NCBI RefSeq assembly: GCF_900465315.1
Contig: NZ_UBIX01000013.1
Source of the DNA: Asaia bogorensis_B
GTDB taxonomy: Bacteria > Pseudomonadota > Alphaproteobacteria > Acetobacterales > Acetobacteraceae
DNA length: 64,000 bases
Direction: 5' to 3' (one strand)
Below, piece by piece: positions 17,470 to 25,894 of this stretch. The stretch's first letter is position 1. The number at the start of each line of letters is the position of its first letter. Position numbers and translations under genes: made by a program. The notes under the pieces are model-generated. The model saw only the letters and a program-made list of their open reading frames with translations, searched no databases and was not told the DNA's origin.

Positions 17470-18117
17470 ATGTCGGTATTCGATGTAAAAAACGCAGCGT
17501 TACTGTCGCTGGCTCTGTCAATGACGGCCGGTGCCGCCACGGCGCTGGCGCAGGAAAGCACGGGCGCCCATCCCCGGCTCTCGCCGGCGCGTGACGTGAC
17601 GGTGGTCTATTCTGTCCAGCCTGAGAAAATGCCCCAGCCGGTACAGGCCATCGTGCAGTTCAAGGCTGAGGGCGACAAGCTTCGCATCGATTCGCCTGAC
17701 CATGCAGGCTCGACCATTCTCGATCGTCCTGCCCAGCGCGTGACGCTTATCATGCACAAACAGCGCGTCTATACGAGCTTTGCCCCCAAGCATGGTCTGC
17801 GCAATCCGTTCATGCTCGACATGTCCATGCAATATGCGCCGGATGGTGCCGGAACGGTCGCAGGACTTGCCTGCAACAAGTGGACCATTACCTCGACCCA
17901 CGGCAAGGCGACAGCCTGCGTGACGGAGGACGGCGTTATCCTGAGTGAGGAAGGCGTGGATGCAGACGGGCTGCACGGTAAGCTTGAAGCACAGAAGGTG
18001 ACTTACGGCCCGGTTGCCGATACCCAGTTTCAGCCGCCAGCCGACTATCAGCAGATCACGGCGCAGATGCCCATTCCGCATGGCGCTGGCCCGCAGAGCT
18101 CTGCGGCACCCAAATGA
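17470..18117 (+). CDS. Exported protein, first of a tandem paralogous pair
   Basis: 215 residues with a signal peptide (ALLSLALSMTAGAATALA, cleaved before QEST). The mature domain starts with DVTVVYSVQPE and has two cysteines in VAGLACNKWTITST and KATACVTEDGVILS. It resembles DUF4412-type periplasmic proteins. The downstream gene encodes a clear paralogue with the same Cys spacing pattern. AAGGAGGG at 17456-17463 sets the ATG at 17470. The stop overlaps the next start by 4 bp (ATGA). The role is unknown; a chaperone-like or lipid-binding envelope protein is a guess. Confidence 0.72.
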   Translation: MSVFDVKNAALLSLALSMTAGAATALAQESTGAHPRLSPARDVTVVYSVQPEKMPQPVQAIVQFKAEGDKLRIDSPDHAGSTILDRPAQRVTLIMHKQRVYTSFAPKHGLRNPFMLDMSMQYAPDGAGTVAGLACNKWTITSTHGKATACVTEDGVILSEEGVDADGLHGKLEAQKVTYGPVADTQFQPPADYQQITAQMPIPHGAGPQSSAAPK

Positions 18118-18758
18118 GCCAACAATCGCTCAAGGTCAGCCCGCGCCATAGTATCTGCGCCCCGTTTCGCAGGGCGCTGCCGACCGCCCTTTGTATTGGT
18201 GCGCTCGGTCTGACCGGCCATTCCGGCATGGCGCACGCTGAGGACGTGCAGGCAACGCCTTATGTCACACCTCGCGTGGATGTGGATGTCACCTACGAAG
18301 CCAAGGGGCCCGATGGTCAGGCCTATCGTCAGCGTATGCGCTGGAACGCTGCCTATTGGCAGCAGCGTCTCGATATGGAGACGACCGGGCTCATCATGCT
18401 AACGGATTACAAGGCGCATCGTCTTTCCGTGATCGATACGCGCACGAAAACCTACACGGTCTCCGGTGCACCGGATGCCCAGTTTGCCCCTCCTGGCACC
18501 CCGGCTGCCGGTCATTGGCAGCGCGGGACGCAGGATCGTGTCGCGGGGCAGGGCTGCACACACTGGACCACCACGGACACAGACGGTCAGGTCGGGGATT
18601 TCTGCTACGATGACAACGGCGTCTTGTTATCCGCGAGCCATAATGGTCTGGAGGTGATCAAGGCGCTTTCCTATGCGATGACGGCCCAAGGGCCAGAAAT
18701 CTTCAAGGAGCCGGAAGGCTTCCATGAGGCCCAACCCATACAGGTTGACCATCAGTAA
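18114..18758 (+). CDS. Exported protein, second of a tandem paralogous pair
   Basis: 214 residues. A long basic N-region leads into the hydrophobic segment ALCIGALGLTGHSGMAHA, a probable signal peptide. The mature part mirrors the upstream protein: VDVDVTYEAKGPDGQ, then LSVIDTRTKTYTVSG, RVAGQGCTHWTTT and GDFCYDDNGVLLSA, so the two cysteines and the flanking pattern are kept. It is translationally coupled to its paralogue by a 4-bp overlap. Function unknown. Confidence 0.7.
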   Translation: MSQQSLKVSPRHSICAPFRRALPTALCIGALGLTGHSGMAHAEDVQATPYVTPRVDVDVTYEAKGPDGQAYRQRMRWNAAYWQQRLDMETTGLIMLTDYKAHRLSVIDTRTKTYTVSGAPDAQFAPPGTPAAGHWQRGTQDRVAGQGCTHWTTTDTDGQVGDFCYDDNGVLLSASHNGLEVIKALSYAMTAQGPEIFKEPEGFHEAQPIQVDHQ

Positions 18759-18919
18759 GGGGGGCGAGCTTTAGCTCTCACGCCGGGATGACCTGCCCGC
18801 GTACTCCAGGTTGCCGCCGCGTTTGAGAGGTCCGGCATCCGGATGGACATCACCAGATCAAAAGGTATGGCGATACAGGAGTGGGTTGGTCATTCGCCTT
18901 TCCACACTAGATAAAGCGC

Positions 18920-18955
18920 AAAAAAGGGGCAGCCTCGTTGGCATGCCCCTTTTTT
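18920..18955. terminator. Bidirectional intrinsic terminator
   Basis: AAAAAAGGGGCA at 18920-18931 pairs perfectly with TGCCCCTTTTTT at 18944-18955, a 12-bp stem with A and T flanks on either side. It lies in the 365-bp gap between 18758 and 19124. The rest of this gap holds no gene I can support; a short phrase resembling an integrase tail is discussed separately. Confidence 0.85.
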
Positions 18956-19123
18956 GTTACGACCAGGCCCGCCGTGGGATCCAGCAACACGTCTGCGCGA
19001 TTATGTTACATTCTAGCCCGTTTTTGGTCCTGTTTGGTCCCAAAATCGACACCATATGAACGGTATAAACTGGATATCGGGTCGGCCACTCGTTTCAGGC
19101 CGATCTGACGAGGAGGTTTCTTC

Positions 19124-19501
19124 ATGCGTCATATCCTGAAAATTGGCCTTGCGGCTCTGCCCCTGATCGGCCTCATGGGAGGCGCTCCACTGGCACAGGC
19201 TCACCCCGGCCCAGGCTGGGGCGGTCCCGGCTGGCATGGTGATGGTGGCTGGCGTGGTGGCGGCTGGCGCGGTGATCGCGGCTGGCATCGCGGCGGTAAT
19301 GCTTTTGTTGGCGGGCTCGTTGGCGGTCTTGTTGGTGGTGCCGTAATCGGCGCAATTGCGCGGCCCTATGTGGCACCGCCGCCACCTCCGGTGGTTTACG
19401 CACCGCCCCCGCCGCCGGTTGTGTATCAGCCGCCTCCGCGGGTGGTTTACCCGCCGCCGGTTGCAGTTTATCCGTCTTACCCCGCCTATCCGGCATACTG
19501 A
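19124..19501 (+). CDS. Exported Gly/Trp- and Pro-rich protein with glycine zipper
   Basis: 125 residues: signal peptide (GLAALPLIGLMGGAPLAQA), a Gly/Trp/His/Arg-rich block, a glycine-zipper stretch GGLVGGLVGGAVIGAIA (residues 64-80) that could insert in a membrane, and a Pro/Tyr/Val-rich tail with repeated PPPPPVVY. Low-complexity envelope proteins of this kind are common in acetic acid bacteria and are not functionally defined. AGGAGG precedes the ATG. It is followed 23 bp later by bcp. Confidence 0.75.
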   Translation: MRHILKIGLAALPLIGLMGGAPLAQAHPGPGWGGPGWHGDGGWRGGGWRGDRGWHRGGNAFVGGLVGGLVGGAVIGAIARPYVAPPPPPVVYAPPPPPVVYQPPPRVVYPPPVAVYPSYPAYPAY

Positions 19502-19523
19502 GTTCAAAGGCTAAGCATCCATC

Positions 19524-19985
19524 ATGGTCTCCATTGGTGACAGGGCTCCCGCTTTCTCCTTGCCTGACGCAAATGGTCAGGTTGTCGAAAGCGAAGCCCT
19601 GAATGGGCAGCCTTATCTGCTCTATTTTTACCCGAAGGCCGATACACCCGGTTGCACGACCCAGGCCTGCGACCTGCGCGATCAGAAACAGACGCTCAGT
19701 TCGCTTGGTCTTCGTGTGATCGGGGTCAGCCCCGATCCGGTAGGGAAGCTCGATCGCTTCGCCCGGAAATACGGGCTGGATTTCACGCTGGTCAGCGATG
19801 CGGACCACAAGCTTGCCGATGAGTATGGTACATGGGTTGAAAAAACCATGTACGGCAAGACCTATTTCGGCATGGAGCGCAGCTCGTTTCTGGTCGATGC
19901 CGAAGGTGTCATCCGGGCCCTCTGGCGCAAGGTCAAGCCAGCAGAGCATGTGGCGCTGGTGACTGAAGCCGCCGCTGAACTGTAG
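19524..19985 (+). CDS. bcp: Thiol peroxidase, Bcp/PrxQ type
   Basis: 153 residues of the AhpC/TSA peroxiredoxin family. The motif KADTPGCTTQACDLRD gives the peroxidatic Cys44 and a resolving Cys49, the spacing of Bcp/PrxQ enzymes. It reduces H2O2 and organic hydroperoxides with thioredoxin. The length is normal. Start ATG at 19524, stop at 19985, then the large AsmA-type gene after 15 bp. Confidence 0.93.
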   Translation: MVSIGDRAPAFSLPDANGQVVESEALNGQPYLLYFYPKADTPGCTTQACDLRDQKQTLSSLGLRVIGVSPDPVGKLDRFARKYGLDFTLVSDADHKLADEYGTWVEKTMYGKTYFGMERSSFLVDAEGVIRALWRKVKPAEHVALVTEAAAEL

Positions 19986-20000
19986 CGTTTTTCGGATATC

Positions 20001-23000
20001 GTGCCGCACGATCCCTTCCATCGTGCGTCCTGGCGGGCGTTCCGTCTCGGGACGCTCATTGTTGTAACGCCGGTCGCCATCATTGCGGTGGCTGGGCTGG
20101 CGTTCTTGTGGCGTTTGTCGCTTGGCCCGCTGGATGTCACAGCCATTGCCTCACGTTTTGCGCCCGTAGCAATCCAGGCTAGCAATGAGGCAGGGCGTCC
20201 TGCCGGCAGGTTGAGCTGGAAGCGTCTGTTTCTGAGCTGGCAGCCTGGCCTGCGTCATGTTCATCCCGAACTCGTGCTCAAGGCGCAGAATCTGCGTATT
20301 CTGCGCAAGGATGGCAGCGCAACGCTGGCGCTGTCGCAGGTCGATCTGGCCCTGCGCATGGGGCCTCTGCTGCGCGGGCGTGTCGAGCCCACACGTCTTG
20401 CTGCACAATCGGGACGGATCATCCTCGATCGTCATGAAGACGGGTCGATCGATCTGGACTGGCCCGACGCGCGACATCGCAAAAACGCCGCTAATCCACT
20501 TTCACTCGACCATCTGGCGGCACTCGACCTGAACGCTGTTGCGGTGCAGCTTCGCCACGCTCTGTCACCCAATGGTAGTGGAGCCTATGCCGATCGCGCT
20601 GATGCCACGCTGCTTCTTGAGAAGGTTGCGCTGCATCACGATCCACGGACAGCCGATTATGCATGGACCGGGTTGGTCGAGGGCAAGGTGGGCCCGGGTC
20701 ATGAACCGCCGATCAGCTTAAGCGCCGCGAGTGCACCCGTGGCGGAGGGGCTTTCGTGGCGTGTGACAGTCACCCCTTTCACCCCCGATGTCCTGCGCGG
20801 TTTCGTTCCCTATGCCGGTGATTGGCATGTGCCGGTCGGATTGCAGGCCTTTTTTCTGGTCAAGGGCAGCACAGGAACGCCTCACCCTTCTGGCGATGGG
20901 CCACTTCAGGATATCCCGGTCACGCAAGGGCAGGTCACCCTCTCTCTCGGCAAGGGTAAAATCGATCAGTTAGGAGGTGACCCCCTGAACGTGGAGTCGG
21001 GACATGTCTCCGCCCATATCGCCCTGCCTGAGGGGCGTTTTGTCGTCGACCGGAGCGAGGCCGCCATCACGCTTGTTGATGATACAGGCAGAACCGACAC
21101 ATTCCAGGCGCATGGCCATCTTGAGGCAGACTCGCTTCGCTCTGCCCGGCGGATTTCGGGGGGAGTCTCCCTTACGGCGACACCGCTCGATGTCCCCCAT
21201 CTGGGTTCCATCTGGCCACGCTTCCTGATGAAGGGCGCGCGCCGCTGGGTTACCAATAATCTGAGCGCCGGTACGACAGACTCGCTGCATCTTGATGCCG
21301 TTCTCGGCAGTGACTCGGGCTGGGACCAGCTACGCCCCCGTAAAACCGACGCGTCCCTGACCATCGAGCATGCGACCGTGAACTGGCTTCGGCCCGTGCC
21401 GCCCGCACGTGATGTCGCCGCGCGTTTCAGCTTTGCTGCCCCGGATGTCCTTCGCATCGACTTTCTGCATGGCACCCAGCCCGCATCCGATGCGGCCCGA
21501 GCCGGTCTCATCCATCTCGATGGTGGGTCGATGTTGATCAGCGATCTTTTCGCCCATGATCAGACCGGCACGATTGCGCTCGATCTCTCCTGCGATCTGG
21601 GCGACTGTGCCACCCTGCTTGCCCATCCAAGGCTGCATCTGCTCTCGCGGCATCCGCTCCCCTTCACGCATCCAGCAGGTGCAGTTAAAGTGAGTGAAAC
21701 CATCACGCTGCCGCTTTCGTCGCATATCGAGAATGACCAGATTCACGTCAACGCACGGGCGCGGTTTGACCACGTCACCCTTGGCAATGTTGTTCTGGGG
21801 CGGGTGCTGACCGAGGCGTCTGGCAAATTGGAAGCGACTGAAAAGAAGCTCGCGCTTCAGGGGCACGGTCTGCTCGATGGTGTGCCGACCGATGCCACGC
21901 TGAACGAGAATTTCCTGAGCCGGTCAGGCGGGCTGCGCGAGACTGTTCATGCCGTATCGGTTTTCGATGAACAGGCTCTGAACAAGGCCCATATCGCCAA
22001 TAACGGCCTGTTTCAGGGCATGGCGCAGCTCGTCTCTGACTATCATGCGGCATTCGATGGCCATGCCAATCTGGACCTTGCGCTTGATCTCACCCACGCA
22101 GCCCTGACGATTCCCGTCTGGAGCAAAGCGGCCGGTATCACAACAACAGCTTCCGCCCATATCGGCCTGCACGATGGAAAGATGGTTGCGCTCGATCGCA
22201 TCAGTGCCGAGGGGCCAGACCTGCATGTCGAGGGCGACAGCCGACTGGTTGAGGGGCAGGTCCAGGCCATCAATCTGAACGGATTCATGATTGGCCGCTC
22301 CAACGGGGATGCGGTGATCGAACTGCCGACACAGGCCAATGCAGCGATTGCCGTGCGTATCCATGCGCAGGACCTCGATATCGCGACTTTGCTGCACCGC
22401 GACGATGCAAAGCCCGGGGAGGGGCAGGGCGGCAGTGCGGTGACCGGCAGCGCATCGAGCGGCCCTGCTGAGCGCGCGTCAGGCAAAAGTACGGCGCCAG
22501 CAGGTCAGGACTGGACTGTCGATATTGCAACCAACCGCCTGTTCTATAACGCGCAGAAATTTCTGGGGGGTGTGACCGCGCATCTGGAGCATCGCCATGA
22601 TCGGCTGGACCGTGCCCGTTTTACAGCGGTCAGGCCCGTTGGCGTAGCGTTCGATCTTGCCCCGCATGAGGCCGGGCGTCAGCTCATGCTCCGTATTGAT
22701 AATCTCGGTCGGCTTCTGAATGAAACCGGTATGACGGATCGTCTTGAGGGCGGGCGTGCGCAGATTTCCGGTCAGGTAGGAGACGGCGATACGGGGCGCG
22801 TTCCGCCTTTCAAAGGGATGATTTCCGTCTCACCCTTCGCGTTCAGGCAGCCACCAGCGGCACTGACAGCGGCCACCCATCTTTCTGTTTTCAACTGGTC
22901 CCAAGCCAGCCATGACCGGTTTGAGGTTCAGCATCTTCATCTGCCGATCAGGGTACGGGATGACGTCATGACCATTCATGAGGGGCATCTTGGCAACCCG

Positions 23001-23258
23001 GCGCTCGGGGCCACGCTGGAAGGCAAGATCGATCTCGACAAGGGCGGGCTCGATCTGCGCGGGACAGTCGTGCCTATTTTTGGCCTCAACGCGGCACCGG
23101 GGCGGCTGCCCAACGTGGGCAAGCTGTTCTCGCCGGAGAAAGGGGGCGGCTTTCTTGCCGCGACCTTTACGGTCAAGGGAACGGCGGGAAATCCGGATCT
23201 GTCGATCAACCCATTTGCGATGCTTTTACCCGGCGTCATGCGTCAGCTCGCAAAATAG
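20001..23258 (+). CDS. AsmA/YhdP-type large envelope protein
   Basis: 1085 residues from a GTG start. A basic N-terminus is followed by one membrane helix (residues 16-42), then a very long periplasmic region of repeating beta strands, with DUF3971/AsmA-like features such as QVDLALRMGPLLRGRVEP near the start and LDLRGTVVPIFGLNAAPGRL in the C-terminal part. YhdP/AsmA-type proteins are thought to form bridges that carry phospholipids to the outer membrane. A low-complexity Gly/Ser/Ala linker lies near residues 805-835. It begins 15 bp after bcp. Confidence 0.8.
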   Translation: MPHDPFHRASWRAFRLGTLIVVTPVAIIAVAGLAFLWRLSLGPLDVTAIASRFAPVAIQASNEAGRPAGRLSWKRLFLSWQPGLRHVHPELVLKAQNLRILRKDGSATLALSQVDLALRMGPLLRGRVEPTRLAAQSGRIILDRHEDGSIDLDWPDARHRKNAANPLSLDHLAALDLNAVAVQLRHALSPNGSGAYADRADATLLLEKVALHHDPRTADYAWTGLVEGKVGPGHEPPISLSAASAPVAEGLSWRVTVTPFTPDVLRGFVPYAGDWHVPVGLQAFFLVKGSTGTPHPSGDGPLQDIPVTQGQVTLSLGKGKIDQLGGDPLNVESGHVSAHIALPEGRFVVDRSEAAITLVDDTGRTDTFQAHGHLEADSLRSARRISGGVSLTATPLDVPHLGSIWPRFLMKGARRWVTNNLSAGTTDSLHLDAVLGSDSGWDQLRPRKTDASLTIEHATVNWLRPVPPARDVAARFSFAAPDVLRIDFLHGTQPASDAARAGLIHLDGGSMLISDLFAHDQTGTIALDLSCDLGDCATLLAHPRLHLLSRHPLPFTHPAGAVKVSETITLPLSSHIENDQIHVNARARFDHVTLGNVVLGRVLTEASGKLEATEKKLALQGHGLLDGVPTDATLNENFLSRSGGLRETVHAVSVFDEQALNKAHIANNGLFQGMAQLVSDYHAAFDGHANLDLALDLTHAALTIPVWSKAAGITTTASAHIGLHDGKMVALDRISAEGPDLHVEGDSRLVEGQVQAINLNGFMIGRSNGDAVIELPTQANAAIAVRIHAQDLDIATLLHRDDAKPGEGQGGSAVTGSASSGPAERASGKSTAPAGQDWTVDIATNRLFYNAQKFLGGVTAHLEHRHDRLDRARFTAVRPVGVAFDLAPHEAGRQLMLRIDNLGRLLNETGMTDRLEGGRAQISGQVGDGDTGRVPPFKGMISVSPFAFRQPPAALTAATHLSVFNWSQASHDRFEVQHLHLPIRVRDDVMTIHEGHLGNPALGATLEGKIDLDKGGLDLRGTVVPIFGLNAAPGRLPNVGKLFSPEKGGGFLAATFTVKGTAGNPDLSINPFAMLLPGVMRQLAK

Positions 23259-23473
23259 GGCATCCTGTACCGGCCTGACCAAGGGTATATTTGCCCCGGT
23301 GATTGGCCTTGCGTAGATATCTGGTAATCGCTCCGGCGAATGATGGAGCTGAAGCGTCTGTTCTGCGCGACGTTAGGCCGCCGGTGCACGTTTCTGCATG
23401 GGCGGGCGATGACGCGATAAGATACGCGGTAAGTCGGGCAGAGCAGGATTGCAGGAAGGAAGAGGCCAGCGCG

Positions 23474-24886
23474 ATGCAGGATGATGGAAATGCGGATCTG
23501 TTCGGCACGCCTTCCCCTCGCAAGGACGCCGCACGCCACGGGCGCCCTGCGGCACATTCCGCACCGATGATGCCGCCTGCATCGCAAACGGGCGCCTCGC
23601 CCATGCCGACGTCGCGACAGACGCAGCCGCTGGCGGACAGGCTGCGCCCCTCCACGCTGGCGGAAGTTGTCGGTCAGGATCATCTGCTGGGCACCAAAGG
23701 GCTGATCAGCCAGATGCTCAGCCGCAACACGCTGCCAAGCCTCATCCTGTGGGGCGGACCGGGATGCGGCAAGACCACGATTGCGCGGCTCCTTGCCCGT
23801 GAGGCCAAGCTCAGATTCGAGCAGATATCAGCCGTTTTCTCAGGCGTGGCTGATCTCAAGAAGGCTTTCGAAACCGCCTCGCGCTTCCAGCAGGAGACAG
23901 GGCGGGGGACGTTACTCTTCGTTGACGAGATCCATCGCTTCAACCGCGCCCAGCAGGATGGTTTTCTGCCTTATGTCGAGCGTGGGACCGTCATCCTGAT
24001 CGGTGCGACAACAGAAAATCCGTCATTCGCCCTCAACGGCGCGCTTCTGTCGCGCTGTCAGGTGATGGTGCTCAACCGGCTGGACGATAACGGGCTCGAG
24101 AAGCTGCTCCAGCGTGCCGAAGCCCTGTCCGACACAGCGCTGCCACTTACCGCAGAGGCACGCGCTGCCTTGCGTGCCATGGCAGATGGCGATGGGCGTT
24201 ACCTGCTCAATCTGGTTGAGCAGATACAGGCTCTGCCCGCCGGGGAGCTGCTCGATACGGCGGGGCTGGCCGGTGTGGTGGCCCGTCGGGCGGTGCTTTA
24301 CGACAAGGATCGCGAGGAACATTACAACCTGATCTCGGCGCTGCATAAATCGCTGCGCGGATCAGACCCCGATGCGGGACTTTACTGGTTTGCCCGGATG
24401 CTCGAAGGCGGGGAGGACCCTCGTTATATCGCCCGCCGCCTGACGCGCTTTGCGGCAGAGGATGTGGGCATGGCTGACCCCGCAGCGCTTCCGCTGGCCG
24501 TGGCCGCGTGGGAAACATATGAGCGCCTTGGCAGCCCCGAGGGCGAACTGGCCCTGGCGCAACTGGTCGTGCATCTGGCCACAGCACCAAAATCGAACGC
24601 CGTCTATCGTGCCTATAACCAGGCCCGCAAACTGGCCCGCGAAACGGGCAGCCTCGGACCGCCACATCATATACGCAACGCCCCTACGAAGCTGATGCAG
24701 TCGATCGGCTACGGCAAGGGCTATGAATACGACCATGATACGGAGGAAGGATTTTCGGGCCAGAACTACTTCCCCGATGAGATGGCGCGCGTATCACTCT
24801 ATCAGCCCACCGATCGTGGTCGGGAAAGTGAAATCAGAAAAAATCTGGACAGGCAGGCCGCAATACGGGCAAGCCGTCGCCCATGA
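23474..24886 (+). CDS. rarA: Replication-associated recombination protein RarA (MgsA)
   Basis: 470 residues. AAA+ ATPase with Walker A GGPGCGKTT (from residue 94), Walker B LLFVDEIHRFNRAQQDGFLP, sensor IGATTENPSFALN, and the RarA C-terminal signature YNLISALHKSLRGSDPDAGLYW. RarA acts at stalled forks and resembles clamp-loader subunits. An unusual Pro/Ala-rich N-terminal extension of about 50 residues precedes the AAA+ domain. The start at 23474 follows GGAAGAGG; the frame is open further upstream to 23303, without known conservation. Confidence 0.93.
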   Translation: MQDDGNADLFGTPSPRKDAARHGRPAAHSAPMMPPASQTGASPMPTSRQTQPLADRLRPSTLAEVVGQDHLLGTKGLISQMLSRNTLPSLILWGGPGCGKTTIARLLAREAKLRFEQISAVFSGVADLKKAFETASRFQQETGRGTLLFVDEIHRFNRAQQDGFLPYVERGTVILIGATTENPSFALNGALLSRCQVMVLNRLDDNGLEKLLQRAEALSDTALPLTAEARAALRAMADGDGRYLLNLVEQIQALPAGELLDTAGLAGVVARRAVLYDKDREEHYNLISALHKSLRGSDPDAGLYWFARMLEGGEDPRYIARRLTRFAAEDVGMADPAALPLAVAAWETYERLGSPEGELALAQLVVHLATAPKSNAVYRAYNQARKLARETGSLGPPHHIRNAPTKLMQSIGYGKGYEYDHDTEEGFSGQNYFPDEMARVSLYQPTDRGRESEIRKNLDRQAAIRASRRP

Positions 24887-25878
24887 GTGTTACGACCCGT
24901 ATTGTCAGTGAAGATGAGGCCGATATGCGCCTCGATCGCTGGTTCCGCCGCCATTATCCCGACCTCACCCAGGGGGCGCTGCAAAAGCTGTGCCGCACAG
25001 GGCAGGTGCGTCTCGATGGCAAGCGCGTGACTGGCGCAAGCCGTCTTGCCCCCGGCCAGAGCCTGCGCATACCGCCTCTGCCTGCTCCAATGGCGGCGCA
25101 GCCCGACCGCCCCGCCCCGCTCGACCCGCAGCTTGCCCGCGAGATCGAGCGCATGGTGGTCTATCGTGACGATCAGGTGATCGTGCTCGACAAGCCATCT
25201 GGCCTGCCCACACAGGGTGGACCCGGCATCACCAAGCATATCGACATGATGCTTGATGGTTTGCGTGGTGATCTGCCCGACCGGCCGCGCCTTGTGCATC
25301 GCATCGACCGCGACACGTCCGGTCTTTTGCTGGTTGCCCGGACACCGGGTGTTGCCGCCAAGCTGGCCGCAGCCTTTCGCGGGCGCGATGTGGACAAGAC
25401 CTACTGGGCGATTGTCGTCGGACGCCCCATGCCCGGCTCAGGTGTGATCGATCAGCCGCTCGCGAAGCTGGGGGCCGGTAACGGAGCCCTCATGATTGCC
25501 GCCACGCGTGATGACGAAGACGCTGTGGTGGCCAAGACCGATTATGAAGTGGTCGATGCGGCGGGCAAACGCCTTTCATGGCTTGCGCTCAAGCCCCTCA
25601 CAGGCCGCACCCATCAGCTGCGTGTGCATTGCGAAACCCTCGGCACGCCTATCCTCGGAGACCCGAAATATGGTGGCAAGGCCGCGCATATGGAGGGTTT
25701 TATCGACCGGTTGCACCTTCATGCGCGTGCGCTGGAGTTTCCGCATCCTGCCGGTGGGCGCCTGCGCGTAGCGGCCCCATTGCCGCCCCATATGCGTGAA
25801 ACATTCAAGGATCTCGGCTTTACCGGCGGTGAGACGCCGCGCCCCGAACGGATCGGGGGCAAGACCGGCAGGAAATGA
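24883..25878 (+). CDS. RluA-family pseudouridine synthase (RluC/RluD-like)
   Basis: 331 residues: an N-terminal S4 RNA-binding domain (DMRLDRWFRRHYPDL and LCRTGQVRLDGKRV) and an RluA-type catalytic domain with HRIDRDTSGLLL, in which Asp142 is the catalytic residue. The C-terminal motif is LTGRTHQLRVHCETLG. It isomerises uridines, probably in 23S rRNA as RluC does. It overlaps rarA by 4 bp (ATGA) and is followed 16 bp later by the asmA-like gene. Confidence 0.9.
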   Translation: MSVTTRIVSEDEADMRLDRWFRRHYPDLTQGALQKLCRTGQVRLDGKRVTGASRLAPGQSLRIPPLPAPMAAQPDRPAPLDPQLAREIERMVVYRDDQVIVLDKPSGLPTQGGPGITKHIDMMLDGLRGDLPDRPRLVHRIDRDTSGLLLVARTPGVAAKLAAAFRGRDVDKTYWAIVVGRPMPGSGVIDQPLAKLGAGNGALMIAATRDDEDAVVAKTDYEVVDAAGKRLSWLALKPLTGRTHQLRVHCETLGTPILGDPKYGGKAAHMEGFIDRLHLHARALEFPHPAGGRLRVAAPLPPHMRETFKDLGFTGGETPRPERIGGKTGRK

Positions 25879-25894
25879 CCAAGGAACTCGTCAA

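Noticed and set aside
18811..19059. 82-codon plus-strand frame across the terminator
   Set aside because: It reads through a perfect 12-bp terminator stem and has no family features.
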